From: Lepus europaeus
Lineage: Eukaryota; Chordata; Mammalia; Lagomorpha; Leporidae
Length of the DNA: 64,000 bases
Assembly (NCBI RefSeq): GCF_033115175.1
Contig: NC_084827.1
Location: forward strand, 127,061,701 to 127,125,700
Direction of reading: 5' to 3'
The position numbers and the translations under genes are program-made. The notes beneath the pieces are model-generated. The model searched no databases, was not told the DNA's origin, and saw nothing but the letters and a program-made list of their open reading frames with translations. This document shows positions 22,206-34,405 of this stretch, piece by piece. The number at the start of each line of letters is the position of its first letter. Positions within the stretch are counted from its first letter, which is position 1.

Positions 22206-22997
22206 AAATTAATATTATAAGAAAGATTACCATTATGACATATCGCTACTGGTAGTAGTAAGAGTCATACCTGAGTCTAGCTGAAAGGATAAGTGGTAAG
22301 GGCACTAGTGACTAGTTTCTCCTGTTTGCATTTTATCTCAACCATTAAATATATGCAATGATTTTTAATGCCCAGTACTTTCTCATTATGATTATTTTGA
22401 AACAGAAAAATAAAAAAACTATAGAAAATCCATAATGTGCTTTAAATAAAACTAATTCAAATTATCATATTATCATCCTATCTGTAGTTGATTAAAACCA
22501 TCTATCTATAATTATCAAATGAAAGATTTTGCCTCCTAGTCCAGAAATTTTGCAATGAAACATACAGAAAAACAAATATTACATTATACTTGAAGCTATA
22601 CTATTCAGAATTTTCCTTGACGGACCTGTCACGGTGGTTTTTCTACAATAAACACTTTTAAGACATTTTTGTGTAAGCCTGTTCCAGTTATCTTAGGCTG
22701 ACAGCAAATGTGGAGTCTGGGCAGGCAATTTGTGTCGTTTTTTTTCTTTTTCTTTTTGGTCACCACCTCTGGCTGAAGTTGCAAATCCTTCTTTTCTTAG
22801 TATTTCAGTACCCTGTGGAAGAGGTAGAGAGCTGTGCAAGGCATTTCAGCTGGTTAGATTCTGGGAGTGCTGTGTTTGAACTTTTATCTCTTCAGTATTG
22901 TCCTGTTGAAATTTAATCCTCAGCAAAACAGTATTGGGAAGTGTGGCTTTTTGGAAGTGATTCAGTGTTGAGGTCTCTACCTTAACGAGTATAATCA
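22206..22997. other. Gene-free spacer
   Basis: No recognisable feature. The 68-codon frame at 22710-22916 has no domain support. Confidence 0.4.
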
Positions 22998-23309
22998 GAT
23001 TTATTTTTATTTACTTGAAATGCAGAATTACAGAGAAAGAAAGGGAGAGACAGAGAGAGATTTTCCACCTACTGGTTCACTCCACAAATGGCCACAATGG
23101 TTGGGACTGGGCCAGGCTGAAACCAGGAGCCAGAATTGTTTCTGGGTCTTCCAGATGGGCGCAGGGGTTGGGCCAGCCTCCTCTGCTTTCCCATGCATAT
23201 TAGCAGGGAGATGGATTATAAGTGGAGCAGCTAGGACTTGAATTGATGCCCAACTGAGATGCCTGTGTTGCAGGCAGTGGCTTTATCCACTATACCACAA
23301 TGCTGGCCT
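22998..23309 (-). mobile_element. CSINE, minus strand (intermediate age)
   Basis: Has TTTATTTACTTGAAATGCAG, a GA-rich tract, CTACTGGTTCACTCCACAAA, GAAACCAGGAGCCAG, and a head ending TATACCACAATGCTGGCCTC. It explains the 62- and 73-codon frames. Confidence 0.87.
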
Positions 23310-23979
23310 CTGCAATTTATTTAAAATATTAGTTCTTTTGCATTTCTGTGATGGAGTTGATAAATCAGCTTATGATATAAAGGAAAAATACAAACTATGT
23401 TAATTATTGATAGAAGGACACTCAACAAATTTAGAAGAGACCAAAAATCTGTTTGGCTGTATAAAACTGACATTAAGCAAATACTCCAGCATGCCATTTT
23501 AAATGTCTTTCTTGATTTTATGCAATGAGAAACAGCTGTGTTTTTCATAATGTGTTGTCAGCATATAAGTATATAAGGTTTATGTACTAAATTTGATCTT
23601 GAAAATAATATGTTTATTAAATTTTAATATCAATATAACAAAACTGTCAGGTGTGTTTCTTAAGTTAGCACACAATGCTGTTTGTTTCAGGGTCTGATAC
23701 TGATTTTTGGAGTTCAAATGAATTAAAAAATTGTTGAAATTAAAACTTAAATATTTTTTATTTATATTATACTAATCATTGTTTAAAATGATAAAGAACC
23801 AGTTTTCAGATCCTGTTTAGCTCATATGAACAATTTGTTTAATCAAATTTATTTTTTGTTTATTATGGGTATCATATTTTAAATAATTAAATACTTAAGG
23901 CACTTTAACAGGGCAAGTTATCTGTGGGATATGTAATGATCAAATCATTGAATATAATCTAATAATTTATCTGAATGGA
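23310..23979. other. AT-rich gene-free spacer
   Basis: Nothing recognised. The sequence is very AT-rich. Confidence 0.4.
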
Positions 23980-26015
23980 TTTTTTTTAACTTTTATTTAA
24001 TAAAAATAAATTTCCAAAGCACAGTTTATGGATTACAATGGCTTTTTACCCCCCATAACTTCCCTCCCACCCACAACCCTCCCATCTCCTGCTCCCTCTC
24101 CCATTCCATTTGCATCAAGGTTCATTTTCAATTATCTTTATATACGGAAGATCAACAGTTTGCACCCACACTGAAACACAAAGTGTAAAATACTGTTTCA
24201 GTACTAGTTATAGCGTTAATTCACATTGTGTAACACATTAAGGACAGAGATCCTATATGAGGAGTAAGTGCATAGTGACTCCTGTTGTTGACTTAACAAT
24301 TTGACACTCTTGTTTATTGCGTCAGTAATCTCCCTAGGCTCTTGTCATGAGTTGCCAAGGCTATGGAAGTCTTTTGAGTTTGCTGACTTTGATCTGATTC
24401 CGACAGGGTCATAGTCAAAGTGGAAGTTCTTTCCTCCCTTCAGAGAAAGGTACCTCCTTCTTTGATGGCCCCGTTCTTTCCACTGGGATCTCACTCACAG
24501 AGATCTTTCATTTTTTAAAAATTTTTTTTCCAGAGTGTCTTGGCTTTCCATGCCTAAAATATTCTCATGGGCTCTTCAGCCAGATCCAAATGCCTTAAGG
24601 GCTAATTCCGAGGCCAGAGTGCCATTTAGGACATCTGCCATTCTATGAGTCTGCTGTGTATCCCACTTCCTATTTGGATCATTCTCTCCCTTTTATATTC
24701 TATCAGATAGTATTAGCAGACACTAGTCTTATTTATGTGATCTGTTAGACTCTTAGACTTATCATTATGATCAATTGTGAACTGAAATTGATCACTTGGA
24801 CTAGTGAGATGGCATTGGTACAAGCTACCTTGATGGGATTGAATTAGAATCCCCTGGCATGTTTCTAACTCTACCGTTTGGGGCAAGTCCAGTTGAACAT
24901 GTCCCAAATTGTACATCTCCTCCCTCTCTTATTCCCACTCTAATATTTCACAGCGATCACTTTTCAGTTAATTTTAAACGCCTAGGAATAATTGTGTGCT
25001 AATTACAGAGTTCAACCAATAGTATTAAGTAGGACAAAAGCAAGCATACAGAGCAGAGTTGACAACCTGCTGCTACTGAGCTTTCATTCCTGCCCATCGG
25101 GGTCAGTCCGCCACTGTAGCCAAGAAGGATGAACCTAGATTCTGGAGCAGCCCTTCACAAACTTGAGCACTAGGAGTTTCAGAAGCTCACCCTGGTGGGT
25201 TACCCCTCCGAGCAAGTACACAGAAGCATGCCCTAGGACTCGATTCCTCTTGTACTCCAGGGTTTCAGATTGCATGGCACCACCAATAGCAGCCGGCCCT
25301 GCTCACCACAGTCTGCGATTTACCTTCCCCCCACCTCAGTCTTCTCCACATGCAGGCTATCTGTATCTGGGTGCTTCTCCACATTGGTGACATTGCACAC
25401 ATGGATGTCCAGCCAGGATGGGATGAACTGCAGTGTTCTGAATTCTTGGCAGATGGCTTCTGGCCAGCTTCTTCAGAACAAGGGCATTAAATTTTCCCGA
25501 GATAGGCTTCTACAACATGTTCAGGGCAACATCAGCAGAGTTCCAGGATAAAGATGCAGCTTCTGTTCAATGCTGGGACAAATCAGAGAAAACATGATAT
25601 TTGTCCTTTTGGGACTGGCTTATTTCACTAGCATAATGATCTCCAGTTGCATCCATTTTATTGTGGAAGACAGGGTTTCTTTTTTTATGATGGTTGAGTG
25701 GTATTTCAGGGTGTATATATAGTCTTTTTATCCAGTCATGAGTTGATGGACATCTGGGTTGATTTCATATCTTAGTTATTGTGAGTTGAGCTGGTATAAA
25801 TATAGGGGTACAAATAACTCTTTCATATGATGATTTCATTTCCTTGGGTTCAATTTCTGGGAGTGGAATGGCTGGGTAAAAAATACATCTGTTTTCAGAT
25901 TTCTGAGGAATCTCCATAATGTCTTCCATAATTGTTGTACTTGTTTACATTTATACCAACAATGGATTTGTGTACTTTTTTCTCTGCATTCTCAGTAGCG
26001 TTTGTTGTTTTGTGA
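23980..26015 (-). mobile_element. 5'-truncated L1 (end of ORF2 plus 3' UTR) carrying foreign sequence
   Basis: Minus-strand L1. The 3' terminal module is at 23990-24250 with the polypyrimidine (sense: purine/G-rich) block near 24050-24110. The 3' UTR runs to about 25040, and late-ORF2 sequence occupies 25575-26005. Compared with copies at 47.5 and 56.4 kb, the stretch just after the ORF2 end is replaced by about 525 bp of YARS1-derived sequence (25041-25565). All ORF2 frames are broken. Confidence 0.85.
25041..25565 (-). pseudogene. YARS1: Fragment of tyrosyl-tRNA synthetase (YARS1) mRNA, decayed
   Basis: On the minus strand, successive short blocks read like the C-terminal EMAPII-like half of cytoplasmic tyrosyl-tRNA synthetase, in order. 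NSADVALNML...[11 protein letters not shown] lies near 25500-25550. LDIHV...[14 protein letters not shown] lies at about 25341-25410 (family form LDIRVG...VEKHPDADSLYVEK). QTVVS follows, CNLKP is at 25260-25274, and GMLLC is at 25218-25232. Frameshifts and stops separate the blocks, so it is dead. Because the blocks run continuously across what should be several exons, it derives from spliced mRNA. The catalytic N-terminal half is absent. AIMP1 is the main alternative, but the first block and VEKHPD favour YARS1. It lies in the same orientation as the surrounding L1, directly after the ORF2 end. Confidence 0.75.
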
Positions 26016-26017
26016 TT

Positions 26018-27240
26018 TAAAAAAAAAATCTTATTTAATGTATGCAGATTTCATGTATACAGATTTAGGAATGCAGTATTACTTTCCACCCTACCCTCCC
26101 TCCTGCCCACACTCCCAGCCTTCTTCCTCCTCCCTTTCGTATTCCCACACTTAATTTTCACAAAGATCTATTTTCAGTTTACTTTATACTCATAACATTA
26201 AGCCTATATTTAGTAAAGAGTTCAAAAAATAGCATGAAGAAATAAAACACTGTTCCTCAACAGTCTAGACAAGAGCTGTAAGCAATCATTGAGTCTTGAA
26301 ATGTCAATTTCACTCCTATAGATTACCTTTTAGGTACTCTATTAGTTACCACAACAGGAAAAACAGATGGTATCTGTCTTTTGGGGACAAGTTTAATGGT
26401 TTCCCATTGCCTCCATTTTGTTGCAAAAGACAGGATTTCTTTTTTTTTTACCACTGTGTAGTATTTCATAGTGTTTATATGCCTTTTTTTTCTCCAGTCA
26501 CTAGTTGATGGACATCTGGGTTGATTCCATGTTTTAGCTATTGTGAATTGAGATGCGATGAACATGGGGGCACAGATAACTTTTTTCATATGCTGATTTC
26601 AATTCCCTCGGGTAAATTCCCAGGGGTGGGATTGCTGGGTCAGATGGTAGATCTATTTTCAGCTTTCTGAGGTATCTCCATACTGTCTTCCATAATGGAT
26701 GCACAAGTTTACATTCCAGCAACAATGGATTAGGGTGTCATTTTTCCACACATCCTTTTAGCATTTGTTTTTTTTATTATTATTATTTCTGTATGAGAGA
26801 TATTCTAACTGGGGTGAGATGAAGCCTCATTGTGGTTTTGATTTGCATTCCATGATGGCTAGTGATCCTGAACATTTCCTCAAGTGTCTGTTGGCCATTT
26901 GAATTTTCTCTCTTGAAAAATGTCTTTTTTTTAAAAAAAAGATTTTTTATTTATTTACTTGAGAGGTAGAGTTACAGACAGTGAGAGGGAGAGAGACATA
27001 GAGAAAGGTCTTCTGTCTACTGGTTCAATCCCCAAATGGCCGCAACTGCTAGAGATGTGCTGATCCGAAGCCAGGAGCCAGGAACCTCCTCCAGGTCTCC
27101 CATGTGGGTGCAGGGACCCAAGGACTTTGGCCATCCCCCACTGCTTTCCTGGGCCATAGCAGAGAGATGGATGGGAAGAGGAGTAGCTAAGACTAGAACC
27201 TACTACATCATAGTGCCAGATCCAAAAAATGTCTTTTAAG
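26018..27240 (-). mobile_element. Older L1, end of ORF2 plus 3' UTR
   Basis: Begins at the left with the 3' end of a different, older L1 3' UTR type (CAGATTTAGGAATGCAGTAT; pyrimidine-rich 26085-26145). It then passes into late ORF2: CTAGTTGATGGACATCTGGG near 26502 and the TGGGATTGCTGGGTCAGATG block near 26629. The homology runs on through the CSINE insertion at 26929. Peptide pieces such as [20 protein letters not shown] are readable but frameshifted. Confidence 0.8.
26929..27224 (-). mobile_element. CSINE with TSD, minus strand
   Basis: Has GATTTTTTATTTATTTACTT, GAGAGGGAGAGAGACATAGA, CTACTGGTTCAATCCCCAAA and a degenerate head. TSDs AAAAATGTCTTTT lie at about 26916-26928 and 27225-27237, inside the L1. 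Confidence 0.88.
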
Positions 27241-27257
27241 TACTTAATCCATTTCTT

Positions 27258-29165
27258 TTTTAAAATTTTTCAAATTTTACTTAAGTTATAGAAGATGCAT
27301 GTATTTTATATATACAAACTTAGGATGGAGTGATAGTCCCCATCCCCCCACTCCAACCCTTCTTCCTCTTCCATCTCACATTCTCACTCTTAATTTTTAT
27401 AAAGATCTATTTTAAGTTTACTTAATGATTGCATAGTTAACCCTGCACTAAGTAAGAGAGTTCAAGAAATAGTATAAACAACAACAACAACAAAAAACAC
27501 TGTTTTCAATGGAAGAGACAAGGGCTATAAACAATTAACGAATCTCAAAACATCCATTTCACTCCAATACATTACATTTCAGGTACTCTATTAATTAATT
27601 ATCTTGGATCAGGGAAAACATATGATGTCTGTCTTTCTTGAACTGGCTTATTTCACTAAGTACAATGCTTTCCAATTGTGTCCATCTTGTTGCAACCAGA
27701 ACTCACGATTCAAGATCATGAGAGGCAGAGGGACAGAGAGAGTGTGAGAGAAAAAGAGAGACAGAGAGACAGAGAGAGAGAGAGAGAGATTCCATCCCAG
27801 ATGGCCCCAATGTTTGACACTGTGCCGTTCTGAAGCAAGGAGCCAGGGGCTTGTTTCAGTCTCCCTCGTGGGTTCAGGGGCCCAAGCACTTGGACCATTT
27901 TTCACTGCTTTCCCAGGCCATAGAAGAGAGCTGTTTCCATAGTGGAGCAGCTGAGTCTCGAACCAGCACCCATATGGGATGCTGGCACTGCAGGCAGCAG
28001 CTTTACCTGCTATGCCACAGTGCCAGCCCTAGTGCTAGCCCCTCATAGTTTTCTTTTTGTATTGTCTTTGGTTTTGGTATCAGAGTAATTTTGGCCTCAT
28101 AAAAAGTTTGGCATAAAAGTTTTCAGTATTTTGGAATAGTATGAGAAGTATTTGATGTAGTCTGTGTTTTGTAGATCCATAATGCCTTGGCCTTCTCTTT
28201 GATGGGGAACTTATAATAACTGCTGTAATCTCATTCCTTCTTACTGGTATGTTTGGATTTTGTATAAGTTCTAGATTATATCTTAGTAGTCACTGTATCT
28301 AGTGCCATCAATTTCTTTGAGGTTTTCCAATTAGCAGTAGTTGTTCATAGTAGTTTCTTATGATTCTTTGTATTTCAGTAGTATCAGTTGTAATATTTTC
28401 TTTTTCATCTCTAATTTCATAGTTGTTTGTCTTTTTTCTTTGTCAGTCTGGCTAGAAGTTTGTCTATTTTGTTTATCTTTTCAATAAATGCCTTTTTATT
28501 TGGTTGATCTTGTATTTTTAAAATTTCATTTATTTGTGTTCTGATACATATTATTTTATTCCTTCCTGGTAATTTCAGGTTTGGTTTATTCTTGCTTTCT
28601 AAGTTCTTGAGATACTTAGATTGTTTATTTGACACCTTTCTAGTTTTTAATGCAAAGAGTTAATGAATAAAATTTTCTATTAATACCACTTTACTGTTTC
28701 CAATTGATTTCACTATGTTGGGTTTTCATTTTCACTTGTTTCTATACATTTTTGGGTTTTCTTTTTACTTCTTCAATGATTCATTAGTCATTCAGAAGTG
28801 CTTTGTACAGTTTCAATGTATTTGTAAATGTTCGATTTTTCTTCTTGTTGTTGATCTGTAGTTTTATTCCTTTGTGGTCAAAGAAGATGCATGGTATGAT
28901 TTCAGTTTTAAAAAATAAACTGAGACTTTGTGGCCTAAAAAGTGATCTCTCCTGAAGAATGTTTCATGTTCTGATGGGAAGAATGTATACTTTATGGCTG
29001 TTGGGTGAAATGTTTTGTAAATACTATTAGGTCCATTGGCTCTATAGTATGTTTCAAATCTGATGTATCTTTGCTCATATTCTGTCTGTATGATATGTCC
29101 ATTTATGATGGTGGGCTGTTGAAGTCCCCCACTGCTATTGTGTTCAAGTCTCTTAGGGATATTAA
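27258..29165 (-). mobile_element. Older L1, 3' end plus internal ORF2, minus strand
   Basis: The 3' UTR of the same older type as at 26018 occupies 27258-27712. After a CSINE there is ORF2 sequence (28037-29165), including the EKINKIDKLLARLTKKK region at about 28430-28500 and endonuclease-domain pieces (28864-29175). The jump from the 3' UTR to early/mid ORF2 implies a deletion or two separate elements. Frames are broken. Confidence 0.7.
27712..28036 (-). mobile_element. CSINE, minus strand, separating two L1 pieces
   Basis: A long GA-rich tract (27725-27790), CTGAAGCAAGGAGCCAG, GGCCCAAGCACTTGGACCAT, GTCTCGAACCAGCACCCATA and a head ending GCCACAGTGCCAGCCC. It explains the 60-85-codon frames. 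Confidence 0.88.
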
Positions 29166-29544
29166 TTGTAAACAATTATAAAACAAAGATCTTAAGTCCT
29201 ATTGAGGCAGGGATCTGGAAATGTGTAATAATAGAATCGTGCAGTGTGTACTCTGAACTTTTGTGGGGCTCTTTTATTACAGAACATTGAACATTTATAA
29301 AAAAATATTTATATCCTTCACTGATCAACTAGCCAAATTAGAATAGACATTGCAGGAAAACTCGTGATTTTCAGCCTTGGTGTGACTGAAAATTTTCTGA
29401 AGAATTTTCTGCTCTGAAGTTTGGTTCTTTCCGTTTATGAGGTACAGATTTAAAACAAACTAAATTCCCAAATTAGCCATCAGGCAGATGGATAAATATC
29501 TGTCTGTTCTCAGGATATTGGCCTTCAGTGTGGTAGGTTGTGGT
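29166..29544. other. Gene-free spacer
   Basis: No gene or repeat family recognised in about 380 bp of AT-rich sequence. Confidence 0.35.
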
Positions 29545-30885
29545 GTTTAGTATTTATTCTTTTTTTATTTGGATGTATCTCTTAAATACAATAATAGGAA
29601 TTTTGCAATTCTTCCCAAGGTACTTGCCCTCCCATCAACTGCCCCACTTCCTTCTCCTTCCCCCATTTAGTCTGAGAAAAAAGAAACAGAAAGAAAGAAA
29701 AAAAGAGGGCTGGCACCATGGCTCACTTAGTTAATCCTCTGCCTATGGCACCAGCATTCCATATGGGCGCCGGGTTCTAGTCCTGGTTGTTCCTCTTCTA
29801 GTCCAGCTCTCTGCTGTGGCCTGGGAGGGCAGTGGAGGATAGCCCAAATGCTTGGGCGCCTGCACCTTTATCAGAGACCAGGAAGAAGTGCCTGGCTCCT
29901 GGCTTCAGATCAGCGTAGCTCCAGCCATGGCGGCCATTTGGGGGGTGAACCAATGGAAGGAAGACCATTCTCTCTGTCTCATTGTCTAACTCTACCTGTC
30001 AAGTAAATTTTAAAAAAAAGAAAAAAAGAAAGAATGGAATAAAAAAAAATAAAACAAATGTTTCTCAATACTCTAGACTAGGGCTGTTCTTTGTTATTGC
30101 TTCTTGAAGGTGATTATTATTTTTTTTCTTCTCCCTTCCTCTTTTCTCTTTCCTCCTCCCCCTACTTTCCTTTTAGAAACTTAATTTTTTTTAAAGAAGA
30201 ACCTAAGGATGATACATCTTTTGGGAGCTCTTAGACTTAACCATAACTTATGATACATAATAATATCCTCCATTTAATACACTAAAAGGAAATGATTCTT
30301 GAGAACAAGTTTTACTACCAAACCTCATGATACAACCCTTTAGGAACAGAATTCCTGCATGGGAAGTTAGTGCACAGTGACTTCACTTTTATTTAACAAA
30401 TAACACTCTTATTTGTGACACCAGTGATCATCAAAGCTCTTGACATGAGCTGCCTTGACTATGGAAGCCTTTTGGTTCTACTAGTTTGACAAGGCCTTAA
30501 GCAAAGTGGAAGTTTTCCCTTCAGAACAAAAGTACATCCTTCTTTGGTGGCTACTTCTTTCCACTGGGGTCTCACCACAGATTCCTTTATGTAGGACACT
30601 TTTTTACAGAGTGTCTTGACTTTCCATGCCGGAAATGCTCCCTCTGGACTTTCCAGCCAGTCCATAGTGCCTTAAGGGCTGATTCTGAAGTTAGAGTGCT
30701 ACATAAAGCAATTGTCATTCTATGAGTCTGCTGTATGGACTGCTTTCCCATGTTGGAGCCCTCACTTCTTTTTAATTCTGCCTATCATTGTTTCCAAACA
30801 CTTAGTCCTATTTATATGATCGCTTTAACACTTGATCCTACCTATATAGTCACTTTACCACTTATTCCTCTCCCATTGATCCTTA
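29545..30885 (-). mobile_element. Old L1 3' UTR, minus strand
   Basis: Pyrimidine-rich terminal block (29620-29670) followed, after a CSINE, by a diverged version of the rabbit L1 3' UTR: AGTGCACAGTGACTTCAC, CTTGACATGAGCTGCCTTGA, GACTATGGAAGCCTTTTGG, CTTTCCATGCCGG and ATGAGTCTGCTGT. These blocks recur in less diverged form at 24, 31, 48 and 57 kb. It is cut at 30885 by a younger L1 3' end. Confidence 0.75.
29706..30024 (+). mobile_element. CSINE, plus strand
   Basis: GGGCTGGCACCATGGCTCAC head, GGGTTCTAGTCCTGGTTG B-box region, CAGCTCTCTGCTGTGGCCTG, GGGTGAACCAATGGAAGGAA, a CT tract and an A-rich end. A-rich repeats flank both sides, so the exact TSD is unclear. Confidence 0.9.
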
Positions 30886-31685
30886 TAACACTTTTTTTTA
30901 AAACTTTTACTTTATTTTTTATAAATTTCCAAAGTACAGCTTATGGATTACAATGGCTTCACCCTCCCATAACTTCCCTCCCACCCGCAACCCTCCCATC
31001 TCACGCTCCCTCTCCCCTTCCATTCACATCAAGATTCATTTTCAATTCTCTTTATATACAGAAGATCAGTTCAGTATATATTAAGTAAAGATTTCAATAG
31101 TTTGCCCTCACAAAGCAACACAAAGTGAAAAACACTGTTTGAGTACTAGTTATAGCATTAAATCACAATGTACAGCACATTAAGGACAGAGATCCTACAT
31201 GATATTTTTTTAAAAATTGATTAATTTTCTATGCAATTTCCAATTTAGAACCAAGTTTTTTTTTTCATTATCAATTATCTTTATATACAGAAGATCGAGT
31301 CAGTGTATACTAAGTAAAGATTTCATCAGTTTGCACCTACACAGAAACACAAGGTGTAAAAATACTGTTTCAGTACTAGTTATAGCATTACTTCGCATTG
31401 GACAACAAATTAGGACAGATCCCACATGAGATGAAAGTACACAGTGGCTCCTGTTGTTGACTTAACAATTTGACACTCTTGTTTATGGCATCAGTAATCT
31501 CCCTAGGCTCTAGTCATGAGTTGCCAAAGCTATGGAAGCCTTTAGGGTTTGCCGACTTTGATCTGATTCCGACAGGGTCATAGTCAAAGTGGAAGTTCTC
31601 TCCTCCATTAAGAGAAAGATACCTCCTTCTTTGATGGCCCCATTCTTTCCACTGGGATCTCACTCGCAGAGATCTTTCATTTAGG

Positions 31686-31722
<37 letters not shown>

Positions 31723-32045
31723 AGAGTGTCTTGTCTTTCCATGCCTAAAATACTCTCATGGGCTCTTGAGCCAGATCCAAATGCCTTAAAGGCTGATTCT
31801 GAGGCCAGAGTGCTATTTAGGACATCTGCCATTATATGAGTCTGCTGTGTCTCCCACTTCCCATATTGGATCGTTCTCTCTCTTTATGATTTTATCAGTT
31901 AGTATTAGCAGACATTAGTCTTGTTTGTGTGATCCCTTTGACTCTTAGACCTATCAGTGTGATCAATTGTGAACTGAAGATGATCACTTGGACTAGTGAG
32001 ATGGCATTGGTACATGCCACCTTGATCGGATTGTATTGGAATCCC
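30886..32045 (-). mobile_element. L1 3' UTR with duplicated terminal module
   Basis: A 5'-truncated minus-strand L1. The terminal module (30895-31200, ending at GAGATCCTACAT) is followed at 31205-31440 by a second copy of the same AGAAGATC...GTTTGCACC...ATCCCACATGAG module, and then the rest of the 3' UTR to about 32045. The copy at 47.5 kb has the same arrangement, whereas the copies at 24.0, 37.1 and 56.4 kb have a single module. A long T run (31687-31719) lies inside. Confidence 0.85.
31687..31719. repeat. Poly(T) run within L1 3' UTR
   Basis: An uninterrupted run of about 31 T replaces the short T/A run found at the equivalent place in other copies (for example 48338-48348). It is a length-unstable homopolymer and its exact length in the assembly is uncertain. 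Confidence 0.85.
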
Positions 32046-32940
32046 CTGTTGGTTATTTCTTTTCTTGTACTAATTTGTGATTTGATTTGTTCTTTTTTTT
32101 CCTGGTTCTTTGAGGTACAACAGTAAGTTTCTTTATAGACTTTCTGCTTTGTGATGCAGACCTTAATTGCTATAAATTTCCCTCTTACTAATTTTTCTGT
32201 ATCCTATAGGTTATGGTAAGCTGTGTTTCCTTTTCATTCCTTTCAAAAAATTTAAACATTTGCTGAATTTCTTCTTTGAACCATTGGTTTTTCCAGCGTA
32301 AATTGTTTAATTACCATATATTTAAATAGACTGCAATTTTTTGTTATTGCTTCAATTATGTTAGTAACGATAATTTTTATGATTCCTACTTAAAAATTTA
32401 TTAAAATTTGCCTTGTGACAGCCATATGATCTGTCATAGAGCAAGTGCCATGTAGTGCTGACAAAGCTATGTATTCTACAGCTTTTGATAGAATGTTCTA
32501 TAAATGTCTGTTAGAGTCAGCTGATCTAACTTCCAGTTTAACTTTGCTGTTTCTTTGTTTATTTTCTGTCTGGATGAGCAGTTCCTTTCTGAAAGTGCAA
32601 TGGTAAAGTCCCTGACTATTATTTCATTTATGTCTATCTCTTTCCTTAGATCTATTAATATTTACCTTATGATTTGAGTTTTCTGGTATTGGGTGCATGT
32701 ATATTCACCATTGCTATTTTTCTTACTGGACTTAACTTTTTATCCTTATATAATGATCTTCCTTGTTACTTTTTACTTGTTTTGATTTAAAATCTATTTT
32801 ATGTGATAGAAATACACTATCCTTGCTTTCTTTTGGGTTCCATTTGCATAAAACTCTTATTCCATCTTGTTACTTTTAATCTGTGCATGTTCTTAAAGTT
32901 TTGTATGTGCAGCATATAGTTGGGTCTTATTTATTAATGT
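32046..32940 (-). mobile_element. Ancient L1 ORF2 (endonuclease/spacer) remnant
   Basis: Minus-strand old L1: TAAATTTCCCTCTTACTAAT, CTTCTTTGAACCATTGG, and further blocks equivalent to the ORF2 endonuclease region. It is extensively decayed. It borders the younger L1 3' UTR at 32045. Confidence 0.6.
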
Positions 32941-34165
32941 ACTTTTTTTGGGGGGGGGGTTGGGGCAGAGAGAGAAGAAAGGAGAGGAGAGAAGAAAGAA
33001 AGAGACTTTTCATGTCTCTCCCTACAACACTGAGCTCATTGAAAATATATCCTTATTTTCCCTTTCTACATTGGCACAATTTCAGGATGTACAGAATAAG
33101 TATTTTGAGAGGAACCAAAATAAGTTTGAAGCCCTCCAATCTTGAGTGGGTCACTTTCTTGCTTACCTGACAAACTCATCCTTGTGCCTCTCTCCTCAGG
33201 AAGCACTCCTCTGCTTCTGCCATATCCTCATTAACAGTCTAGCTCTCACCCAAAACTGGAATCAAACATTAGAGTAGCTTCCTAGCTTACATGTGAGATG
33301 TTCTGTCCTGCCCCTCCTGCCTAGAATTCAGTAAGGATTTTTATAACTGTAGAGCTTACTGATTCTGTAGCTCTCGAGTATAACATTTGTGTTTCATCTC
33401 TGACTGCTACAATGATTTTGCTCCATTTTAGCATCACAATTTTTGAACAAAAATATGCTAAATGCTGGCCTAAAAGAGGAATAGATTTTTAATTTTTTTC
33501 TCAGAGATTTAGAAATGTTTATCATTACATGGCATGTGCATCATGTCCTAAAGATAACTAATAAAACAGAGCACACTGATATAACTTCTTAATAAATTAT
33601 TTCAACAGTACAGATAGGACGAGACCACATTGTTCTAGGATTCTCAGGAAAAGCAAACTTTTAAAGTTAACTTTAAATGAAGACTGTTGTGAATAAAAAG
33701 AACACATTTTATTTTGTCAATAATGTGGATCAAAATCTGGATGAAACGTGCACGTTCATAATACTTTTACTAATAAAATCTCTAATTTCAAAAAATCCAA
33801 ATTCCCATCAAATACAGAATTTAATAAGCTTATTGTTTTGAGTTTATTCAATAAAATATAACTCAATATTTTGACATAGTTCTTTCTGAAGAACATTGTT
33901 AGGTAGAAGAAAATAGACATTAAATGGTATATGAGTGTCCCTCAGAAAATTCATCAGGATATGAAATTGAGGAGCAATGCACATTTTCCATTAAGCTTGT
34001 GAATATCTGCTGTATATAGTATGATTCCCCTTACAAGAAGCTTAAGCATAGGCAGTCTAATATATTGTGATAGAAATCAGAGCAATGGTTGGAGGATGGA
34101 AACAACTGGACTTCCTGGGGCAGTAGAAAGGTTCTTTATTCCCACTGGTGGGATGACTTTTGTGG

Positions 34166-34168
<3 letters not shown>
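32941..34168. other. Gene-free spacer with a purine-rich patch
   Basis: A G-run and GA-rich patch (32948-33006) may be the remnant of a CSINE tail region. The rest is unremarkable AT-rich DNA. No gene recognised. Confidence 0.35.
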
Positions 34169-34215
<47 letters not shown>

Positions 34216-34230
34216 GTATGTATGTATAAG
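34169..34230. repeat. (TA)n / (TATG)n microsatellite
   Basis: Alternating TA with TATG interruptions; simple sequence. Confidence 0.9.
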
Positions 34231-34405
34231 TTTGAGGCATTATACATGCATTATCTGTGTAGTTAGTATGTAAATTGTTCTTCAACAAAGCAATTCAATA
34301 TAAAAAGCAGATGAAATAATCTATATGGTGGATATGAAAGACAACTAATAGATAACAATCACATGGATTTGAGGGAAAAATGTCCATAAAGAAATGGGAG
34401 AAGAC

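Noticed and set aside
32883..33170. 95-codon frame with a glycine/arginine-rich stretch
   Set aside because: Product of a G-run and GA-rich patch, with no supporting features.
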